A stretch of DNA of 64,000 nt from Gordonia jinhuaensis (lineage in GTDB: Bacteria; Actinomycetota; Actinomycetes; Mycobacteriales; Mycobacteriaceae). The stretch is from the NCBI RefSeq assembly GCF_014639795.1, contig NZ_BMGC01000010.1:1-64000 (forward strand), read 5' to 3'. The notes below the pieces were generated by a model. It saw only the letters and a program-made list of their open reading frames with translations, searched no databases and was not told the DNA's origin. How positions within the stretch are numbered: the stretch's first letter is position 1; the number at the start of each line of letters is the position of its first letter. Shown here piece by piece: positions 58,054 to 64,000 of the stretch. The position numbers and the translations under genes are program-made.

Positions 58054-58902
58054 ATGGGCCGCGTGACCGCACGTGCCAGGGTCGTACGGATCCGCGGCGA
58101 TCACAGCGACCATCGGGCGGACACCCTGGTTGTGGAGGAGCCGCTGGAACTGCGTCTGGATGGCACCTCACTGATGGTCACCATGCGCACACCGGGTCAC
58201 GACATCGATCTGGTGCACGGAATCCTGCTGTCGGAGAACGTGATCGCCGACCCCGACGAGATCGAGACGGTCCGCTACTGCGCGGGCACCGACGATGAGG
58301 GGCGCAACACCTACAACGTCATCGACGTGGCGAGTCGACGCAACTCGCACATCGTCGACCTGTCACTGGTGGCGAGGTCATCGCCCACCACATCGGCGTG
58401 TGGCGTCTGCGGTAAGGCCTCAATCGACGCCCTGGCCACCAAAGCCCGCTGGCCACTCGCCGACGACGCCCACACGGTGACCCCGCAGTCGTTGAGTGCG
58501 ATGTCGCAGCGGCTGCGCGAATCCCAGAGCACCTTCGCCACGACCGGCGGCGCCCACGGGGCTGCGCTGTTCGACTCGGCGGGGCGGTTGGTGTTCGCTC
58601 GCGAGGACATCGGTCGTCACAACGCGGTCGACAAGGTGATCGGCGCGGCCATGCGCGAGGGACTCCTGCCGTTGTCGGGCCACACACTCCTGGTGTCCAG
58701 CCGCGCCTCCTTCGAGCTGGCGCAGAAGGCCATCGTCGCCGGCATCCCGATCCTCGCGGCCGTCTCCGCACCATCGTCGCTGGCGGTCGAGGTCGCTCGC
58801 GAGTACGGACTGACGCTGGTCGGCTTCCTGCGCGGCGACTCGATGAACGTCTACAGCGCCGAGCATCGGGTGATCACCGTCGACGATGACCCACCGGCCT
58901 GA
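58054..58902 (+). CDS. fdhD: Formate dehydrogenase accessory sulfurtransferase FdhD
   Basis: FdhD transfers sulfur from IscS to the molybdenum site of formate dehydrogenase. The 282-residue protein has TMRTPGHDIDLVHGILLSENVI, the conserved Cys pair in SACGVCGKAS, TGGAHGAALFD, and REDIGRHNAVDKVIGAA. ATG at 58054 has GGAG six bases upstream. A short open frame (58010-58066, MTDAQITGPGP) overlaps its start and may be a chance leader. It is divergent from mobA and convergent with nei (12 bp gap). Confidence 0.94.
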   Translation: MGRVTARARVVRIRGDHSDHRADTLVVEEPLELRLDGTSLMVTMRTPGHDIDLVHGILLSENVIADPDEIETVRYCAGTDDEGRNTYNVIDVASRRNSHIVDLSLVARSSPTTSACGVCGKASIDALATKARWPLADDAHTVTPQSLSAMSQRLRESQSTFATTGGAHGAALFDSAGRLVFAREDIGRHNAVDKVIGAAMREGLLPLSGHTLLVSSRASFELAQKAIVAGIPILAAVSAPSSLAVEVAREYGLTLVGFLRGDSMNVYSAEHRVITVDDDPPA

Positions 58903-58914
58903 GGTTCCGGCCCC

Positions 58915-59712
58915 TCACACCGCCTGGCACTGCGGACACCAGTAGACCTTGCGGGCCTCCAGTTCGGCGATCGCGATCTCGGTTCCGCAGATTCGGCAGG
59001 GTTCACCGGCCCGCCGGTAGACGTAGGTGCGTGGCCGTCCGGTCCGATAGCTCGGTGCACCATGGTCATCTTCGTCGCGGATCACGTGAATCGCGTTGCG
59101 CCGCACACCAATCGGCATGAGCATCACGAGGTCGGCCCAGATCTCGTCGAACTCCTCACGAGTGATCTTGGTACCGGAACGGAATGGATTGATCCGCGCC
59201 CGGAACAACACCTCGGCGCGGTAGACGTTGCCGACGCCGGCCATCACCTTCTGGTCCATCATCAGCGCACCGATCGGACGTGCCGAGCGACCGACCGCCG
59301 CCCACGCCTTCTCGGGATCAGCGTCCACCCGCAACGGGTCGGGTCCCAGCCGGGCGACGAGCGCCTCGAGTTGTGCCGGCGAGTAGATCTCACACGCCGT
59401 CGGTCCGCGCAGGTCGACCCCGACGGTCTCCGATTCCAGCCGCATACGCACTGCGCCGACCGGAGGGTCCATCGGTTGGGACTGTTCATCGAACCGCCCG
59501 TACAACCCGAGATGCACATGCACCATCAGTCCGTTGCGGTACCGGTGGACCAGATGTTTACCCCACGCGTCGGCGCCGGCGAACACCTGTCCGTCGACCA
59601 GTTGTGCCGACTCGGCGAAACGCCCTTGCGGGCTGCTGACGTGCACAGCATGCCCACGGAACAGCCGCTGATGCCGTCGCGCCAGCCGGTGGACGGTGTG
59701 CCCTTCGGGCAC
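58915..59712 (-). CDS. nei: Fpg/Nei-family DNA glycosylase (Nei1-like endonuclease VIII)
   Basis: This base-excision repair enzyme removes oxidised pyrimidines. The 265-residue protein begins MPEGHTVHRLARRHQRLF, with the catalytic Pro-Glu. It has SSPQGRFAESA, VMAGVGNVYRAEVLF, and a C-terminal zinc finger (CRICGTEIAIAELEARKVYWCPQC). It resembles mycobacterial Nei1 beside clpX more than MutM, which is a separate gene at 33005. The start is a GTG at 59712, immediately after the clpX stop. Confidence 0.93.
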   Translation of the reverse strand: MPEGHTVHRLARRHQRLFRGHAVHVSSPQGRFAESAQLVDGQVFAGADAWGKHLVHRYRNGLMVHVHLGLYGRFDEQSQPMDPPVGAVRMRLESETVGVDLRGPTACEIYSPAQLEALVARLGPDPLRVDADPEKAWAAVGRSARPIGALMMDQKVMAGVGNVYRAEVLFRARINPFRSGTKITREEFDEIWADLVMLMPIGVRRNAIHVIRDEDDHGAPSYRTGRPRTYVYRRAGEPCRICGTEIAIAELEARKVYWCPQCQAV

Positions 59713-60993
59713 CTATGCGGACTTGTCGCGACGCTCGTCTCGACGGGCCTTGCGCGGCACGACGGTCGGGAGAACGTTGTCGCGCACCGTCTCCCCGGTC
59801 ACCACCACCTTGGCGACGTCATCGCGACTGGGGATGTCGTACATCACCGGCAGAAGCACTTCCTCCATGATGGCGCGCAGCCCGCGAGCACCGGTGCCGC
59901 GATGGATCGCCTGATCGGCGATCGCCTCGAGCGCGTCGTCAGCGAACTCGAGTTCGACACCGTCCATCTCGAAGAGCTTGGTGTACTGCTTGACCAACGC
60001 ATTCTTCGGCTGCGACAGGATCGAGACCAGCGATTCCTTGTCCAGGTTGGTCACCGACGCGACGATCGGCAGACGGCCGATGAACTCGGGGATCAGGCCG
60101 AACTTGATCAGATCCTCGGGCAGCACCTCGGCGAAGTGGTCGGTGGTGTCGACCTCTTCCTTACGTGCGACCTCGGTGCCGAATCCGATGCCGCGCTTGC
60201 CGACGCGATCGGAGACGATCTTCTCCAGACCGGCGAAGGCGCCGGCCACGATGAACAGCACATTGGTCGTGTCGATCTGGATGAACTCCTGGTGCGGGTG
60301 TTTACGTCCACCCTGCGGGGGTACCGACGCCTGGGTGCCCTCCAGGATCTTCAGCAATGCCTGCTGCACACCCTCACCGGACACGTCGCGCGTGATCGAC
60401 GGGTTCTCGCTCTTCCGCGCGATCTTGTCGACCTCGTCGATGTAGATGATGCCCGTCTCGGCGCGCTTCACGTCGTAGTCGGCGGCCTGGATCAGCTTGA
60501 GCAGGATGTTCTCCACATCCTCCCCCACATAGCCCGCCTCGGTGAGCGCGGTGGCGTCGGCGATCGCGAAAGGCACGTTGAGCATCTTCGCCAACGTCTG
60601 GGCCAGGTAGGTCTTGCCGCAGCCGGTGGGTCCGAGCATCAGGATGTTCGACTTGGCGATCTCCACCTGCTCACCGGTGCGGGCGTCTTTGCGCTCGCCG
60701 GCCTGGATGCGCTTGTAGTGGTTGTAGACCGCCACGGCCAGGGTCCGCTTGGCGGTGTCCTGCCCGATCACGTAGTTCTCGAGGAAGTCGCGGATCTCCG
60801 ACGGCTTGGGCAGCTCGTCGAGCTTCACGTCGCTCGACTCGGCGAGTTCCTCTTCGATGATCTCGTTGCACAGATCGATGCACTCATCGCAGATGTACAC
60901 ACCTGGTCCGGCGATGAGCTTCTTGACCTGCTTCTGGCTCTTGCCGCAGAAGGAGCACTTCAACAGATCGCCACCGTCACCGATTCGAGCCAT
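59713..60993 (-). CDS. clpX: ATP-dependent Clp protease unfoldase ClpX
   Basis: ClpX unfolds substrates for ClpP1P2. The 426-residue protein has an N-terminal zinc-binding domain (CSFC with CDEC). Walker A is GPTGCGKT, Walker B is [11 protein letters not shown], the pore loop is GYVG, and the ClpP-docking IGF loop is in GKRGIGFG. The sensor-2 Arg region [14 protein letters not shown] follows. The tail is Lys/Arg-rich. It precedes nei with no gap. A 377-bp region separates it from clpP2, so it probably has its own promoter. Confidence 0.97.
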   Translation of the reverse strand: MARIGDGGDLLKCSFCGKSQKQVKKLIAGPGVYICDECIDLCNEIIEEELAESSDVKLDELPKPSEIRDFLENYVIGQDTAKRTLAVAVYNHYKRIQAGERKDARTGEQVEIAKSNILMLGPTGCGKTYLAQTLAKMLNVPFAIADATALTEAGYVGEDVENILLKLIQAADYDVKRAETGIIYIDEVDKIARKSENPSITRDVSGEGVQQALLKILEGTQASVPPQGGRKHPHQEFIQIDTTNVLFIVAGAFAGLEKIVSDRVGKRGIGFGTEVARKEEVDTTDHFAEVLPEDLIKFGLIPEFIGRLPIVASVTNLDKESLVSILSQPKNALVKQYTKLFEMDGVELEFADDALEAIADQAIHRGTGARGLRAIMEEVLLPVMYDIPSRDDVAKVVVTGETVRDNVLPTVVPRKARRDERRDKSA

Positions 60994-61370
60994 CGCGCGC
61001 TGTACCTACTTCCCTTGTGCTGCCGCGTCGTGATCAATCATCCGAGACCGTGTGTGACAACCACTGGTGTGAGCACCACACCGGGTTCGAGGGTGTGGAT
61101 CGATGGCCCGGTGCGAGGCATCCACCCCGACACCGGCGACTCACGGTCCACCACCCCGCGACCCGATATCCCCCGACCGTACCCGGCCTGCACAGGAAGT
61201 TCGACCGAAGTGGCCGATCCCGGTGCGGGCGGGTGGATCGTCGAAACATCCGTCACATCTCGGATGTCAGCATCACCCGCGGCGGCGATGCCGTGCTGCA
61301 TTGTTCCCGTCGGCGTGTCGCCGCACCCGGCCCGTCTCCGCAGGCCCGACGCGCGCTCACACCCGCGCTG
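60994..61370. other. 377-bp gap between clpX and clpP2
   Basis: I see no gene and no strong hairpin. It must hold the clpX promoter. The plus-strand open frames here have no conserved motif. I looked for a ClgR-type box and saw nothing I would defend. Confidence 0.6.
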
Positions 61371-62045
61371 TCACGCTTTCGCCGACTTCTTCCGGTAGGC
61401 GAACACCTCGTCGACGATGCCGTATTCCTTGGCGGCCTCAGCGGTGAGGATGTTGTCGCGGTCGGTGTCCTTGCGGATCTTCTCCGCCGGCTGCCCGGTG
61501 TGGCCGGCCAGGATGTCGTCGAGACGACGACGGATGCGCTCGATCTCGGCGGCCTGGATCTCCAGGTCGGACACCTGCCCCTGGTACGCACCACCGGTGC
61601 GTGGCTGGTGGATGAGCACGGTCGCGTTCGGCAGCGCGGCACGTTTGCCCGCGGTACCGCCGGCCAGCAGGATCGCCGCCGCCGACGCGGCCTCACCGAG
61701 GCACACCGTCACGATGTCGCAATGCACGTACTGCATCGTGTCGTAGATGGCCAGCATCGCGGTGACACTGCCGCCGGGCGAGTTGATGTACATGATGATG
61801 TCGCGATCGGGATCCTGGGACTCCAGCACGAGCAGCTGCGCCATGATGTCGTTGGCGACCGTCTCGTCGATCGGGGTGCCCAGGAACACGATGCGTTCCT
61901 CGAACAGCTTCGCGTACGGGTTGTACTCGCGCATGCCATTGGGGGTGTGCTCGATGAACGACGGCAGGATGTAGCGGCTCTGCATGCCGGCGACCGCCGC
62001 GGCGCCTGCGGAGATGGACGGCTGTGAACCGAACATGTTGGTCAT
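61371..62045 (-). CDS. clpP2: ATP-dependent Clp protease proteolytic subunit ClpP2
   Basis: ClpP2 forms a hetero-tetradecamer with ClpP1 in actinobacteria. The 224-residue protein has an N-terminal extension (propeptide-like, about 1-35). The core has the catalytic Ser121 in [11 protein letters not shown], His146 in LIHQPRTG and an Asp in the C-terminal region (KDTDRDNIL). The ATG at 62045 has GGAGG ten bases upstream; another ATG three codons on is possible. Its stop precedes the 377-bp gap. It follows clpP1 by 83 bp. Confidence 0.97.
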   Translation of the reverse strand: MTNMFGSQPSISAGAAAVAGMQSRYILPSFIEHTPNGMREYNPYAKLFEERIVFLGTPIDETVANDIMAQLLVLESQDPDRDIIMYINSPGGSVTAMLAIYDTMQYVHCDIVTVCLGEAASAAAILLAGGTAGKRAALPNATVLIHQPRTGGAYQGQVSDLEIQAAEIERIRRRLDDILAGHTGQPAEKIRKDTDRDNILTAEAAKEYGIVDEVFAYRKKSAKA

Positions 62046-62128
62046 GAGTGGTGTGCCTCCAAAGAAGTCTTCGGGAGAAGTCTGATGTGGGGAGTCCGAG
62101 TCCCCGGGTCTGTCGGCCCGGATGCGGA

Positions 62129-62728
62129 CTAGCCGCGGGTGATCACATGGTCGACGAGGCCGTAGTCCTTGGCGTCGTCGGCGGTGAACCACTTGTCGCG
62201 GTCGGCGTCGGCCTCGATCTTCTCCAGCGGCTGACCGGTGTGCTCGGCGTTGAGCTGGTTCATCTGCTTCTTGGTGGTGGCGAACTGCTCGGCCTGAATC
62301 GCGATGTCGGCCGCGGTGCCGCCGATGCCCGCCGACGGCTGGTGCATCATGATCCGCGCGTGTTTGAGCGCGTGCCGCTTGCCCTTGGCGCCGGCGGTGA
62401 GCAGGAACTGGCCCATCGATGCCGCCATACCCATCGCGTAGGTGGCGACGTCGCATTCGGCGAGTTCCATCGTGTCGTAGATCGCCATACCCGCGGTCAC
62501 CGAACCACCGGGCGAGTTGATGTAGAGGTGGATGTCCTTGGTCGGGTCTTCCGCCGACAGCAACAGGATCTGGGCGCACAGCCGATTGGCGATGTCGTCG
62601 TCGACCTGAGTGCCGAGGAAGATGATCCGCTCGCGCAGCAACCGCTCGAAAACCGAGTCGGTGAGGTTCATGCCGCCCACAGCCGCCGATGCCGTGGCCT
62701 GGAACGGTGGGATCTTCTGCCCTGTCAC
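62129..62728 (-). CDS. clpP1: ATP-dependent Clp protease proteolytic subunit ClpP1
   Basis: ClpP1 pairs with ClpP2. The 199-residue protein has Ser104 in [11 protein letters not shown], His129 in IMMHQPSAG and the later DADRDKWF Asp. The GTG at 62728 has GGAG seven bases upstream. Order clpP1-clpP2 matches mycobacteria. A strong terminator lies upstream, so the pair is transcribed independently of tig. Confidence 0.97.
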   Translation of the reverse strand: MTGQKIPPFQATASAAVGGMNLTDSVFERLLRERIIFLGTQVDDDIANRLCAQILLLSAEDPTKDIHLYINSPGGSVTAGMAIYDTMELAECDVATYAMGMAASMGQFLLTAGAKGKRHALKHARIMMHQPSAGIGGTAADIAIQAEQFATTKKQMNQLNAEHTGQPLEKIEADADRDKWFTADDAKDYGLVDHVITRG

Positions 62729-62774
62729 GCTGTCTCCTACTCTCGTGCTGCCGTATTGCTCAATCGAGCCTAAC

Positions 62775-62814
62775 GAATAAGGGCGGCAACACCGTCGGTG
62801 TGCCGCCCCTATTC
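62775..62814 (-). terminator. Intrinsic terminator between tig and clpP1
   Basis: GGGCGGCA (62781-62788) pairs with TGCCGCCC (62801-62808), extended by CACCG/CGGTG inside and GAATA/TATTC outside, with one bulge each. It lies 50 bp past the tig stop. It is a strong candidate terminator for tig. Confidence 0.85.
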
Positions 62815-62863
62815 GCTGAGAGCAGAAGAAATCGAATGCCCGCCAGGGCCGATCGAGTACGGA

Positions 62864-64000
62864 CTACTTGGCCTCGTCCTCGGTGGCGGTCTCGGTCGAA
62901 GCAGACTCGGTCGACTCGTCGTCGACATCGTCGGCCGGGAAGAACTCGGCGGTGTCGACGGTGTTGCCGTCGGCGTCGGTGACGGTGACCTTGCTGACCA
63001 CCGATGCCAGTGCCTTGTTGCGGCGCAGGTCGGCGTAGACCGCACCGACCTGGTCGGCGCGCTGGAGTTCCTGGATGAACTGCTGGGGTGCCATGCCGTA
63101 ACGCTGCGCCTGGAAGATGATCTGCTGGGTGAGTTCGTCCTGGCTCACCTCGGTCTCGAACTCGTCGGCGAGCGCGTCGAGCAGCAGCTGGGTCTTGACC
63201 GACTTCTCCGCCGACTCCTTGGACTCGGCGTCCCACTCCTCACGAGTGGTGCCCTGCGCCTCGAGGAACTTGGCGAGCTGCTCATCGTCATGACCCAGCG
63301 CGTGGATGATCTGGTGCTGCTGGTTCTCCACCTCGGCGTCGACGACCGACTCGGGCAACGGGACCTCGACGGAATCGAGGAGCTTGTCGAGGACCGCCGA
63401 GCTGATCGCGTTCGCCTGCTCGAGCTTCTTGGACTGCTCCACACGCGTGCGCAGGTCATCCTTGAGCTCGTCGACAGTGTCGAATTCGCTTGCCATCTGG
63501 GCGAACTCGTCGTCGACCTCGGGAAGCTCACGTTCCTTGATCGAGTTCACCTTCACGGTCACCTGTGCGGGCTGACCCGCGTGGTCACCGGCCACGAGAT
63601 CAGCGGTGAAGGTCTTCGAGTCACCTTCGGTGAGTCCGATCAGCGCCTCGTCGAGACCGTCGATGAGCTCACCCGAACCGATCTCATGCGACAGCCCCTC
63701 GGTGGCGGCTTCCTCGATCTCCTCGCCGTCGATCTCGCCGGAGAGGTCGATGTTGACGAAGTCGCCGTCCTGGGCGGCACGCTCGACACCCTTGAGGGTG
63801 CCGAAACGCTCGCGCAGCTTCTGCAGCTGCTCGTCGACCTCGGCATCGTCGATGCTGATCGGCTCGACCTCCACCGACAACGATGCGAAGTCGGGAGTCT
63901 CGATCTCAGGGCGGACGTCGACCTCGGCGGTGAACGAGATCGCCTGGCCGTACTCCAGCTCCGACAGATCGATGTCGGGCTGACCGATCGGGTTGGTCTC
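62864..64000 (-). CDS. tig: Trigger factor (N-terminus outside window)
   Basis: Trigger factor is the ribosome-bound chaperone with a peptidyl-prolyl isomerase domain. The frame runs to the right edge; the visible part is 378 codons, and the first 90 or so residues (the ribosome-binding domain) lie beyond it. The FKBP domain is around GDFVNIDLSGEIDGEE to VKVNSIKERELPEVDDEFAQ. The C-terminal chaperone arms are mostly helical. An acidic tail (TESASTETATEDEAK) ends the protein. It is upstream of clpP1-clpP2 as in mycobacteria. Confidence 0.96.
   Translation of the reverse strand, partial: ETNPIGQPDIDLSELEYGQAISFTAEVDVRPEIETPDFASLSVEVEPISIDDAEVDEQLQKLRERFGTLKGVERAAQDGDFVNIDLSGEIDGEEIEEAATEGLSHEIGSGELIDGLDEALIGLTEGDSKTFTADLVAGDHAGQPAQVTVKVNSIKERELPEVDDEFAQMASEFDTVDELKDDLRTRVEQSKKLEQANAISSAVLDKLLDSVEVPLPESVVDAEVENQQHQIIHALGHDDEQLAKFLEAQGTTREEWDAESKESAEKSVKTQLLLDALADEFETEVSQDELTQQIIFQAQRYGMAPQQFIQELQRADQVGAVYADLRRNKALASVVSKVTVTDADGNTVDTAEFFPADDVDDESTESASTETATEDEAK

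Noticed and set aside
58010-58066. 18-residue leader peptide before fdhD
   Set aside because: No ribosome site and no regulatory codon run; chance overlap is as likely.
59062-61398. 778-residue plus-strand open frame
   Set aside because: Antisense to nei and clpX; long only because of codon bias.
62729-62863. ClgR box upstream of clpP1
   Set aside because: I searched by eye for CGCT-n5-GCG type symmetry and found only the terminator stem.

Overview
The window looks like core chromosome from a high-GC, mycolic-acid-bearing actinomycete (Mycobacteriales). Gordonia or a close relative is my best guess. The evidence is the pervasive G/C third-position bias, frequent GTG starts, an antigen-85-type esterase, SepIVA, DUF2469, a paired clpP1/clpP2, and gene order that matches two blocks I know from Mycobacterium tuberculosis: the rlmN-to-rsmD neighbourhood and the proB-to-tig neighbourhood. 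The genus assignment is inference; no rRNA or other marker is present.

Left edge (1-104): the 3' end of an IS630-type transposase abuts rlmN. Block 1 (101-37797, almost entirely minus strand) holds rlmN, cdsA, frr, pyrH, tsf and rpsB, with a divergent M23-peptidase gene; then xerC, a siderophore-interacting flavoprotein, dprA-comM-yraN, the antigen-85-like esterase, DUF2469-rnhB-lepB, rplS, trmD-rimM-khpA-rpsP, a frameshifted amidohydrolase coupled to ffh, glnD-glnK-amtB, ftsY-smc-acyP-osmC, mutM-rnc-yceD, sepIVA and coaD-rsmD. These serve translation, protein export (LepB, Ffh, FtsY), chromosome and septum maintenance (Smc, XerC, SepIVA), DNA repair and nitrogen sensing.

Central region (37798-43976): a plus-strand ectoine cluster ectA-ectB-ectC, without ectD, is followed by a D-2-hydroxyacid dehydrogenase and a sirtuin, with a convergent TrzN/8-oxoguanine-deaminase-like amidohydrolase. 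This is the only clearly accessory stretch and lies at the junction between two blocks that are separate in M. tuberculosis.

Block 2 (44121-64000, mostly minus): proB-obg-rpmA-rplU-rne, ndk, DUF4233-folC-valS, mobA with divergent fdhD, nei-clpX, clpP2-clpP1 and the start of tig, which runs off the right edge. Block 2 combines ribosome biogenesis, RNA decay, folate and molybdenum-cofactor metabolism and the Clp proteolysis core.

The strongest regulatory signals are a four-half-site GlnR-type box upstream of amtB-glnK-glnD, a perfect 16-bp palindrome upstream of ectA, a degenerate IdeR-like box upstream of the siderophore-interacting gene, and several intrinsic-terminator hairpins. The main oddities are a 1-nt frameshift in an amidohydrolase, tandem repeats inserted in frame into rsmD, repeats between ectA and ectB, a long leader upstream of rne, and an IS end that appears to share a CTAG target with the rlmN stop codon. 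I found no tRNA, rRNA, CRISPR array or prophage, and nothing I can defend as a wholly new biological system.
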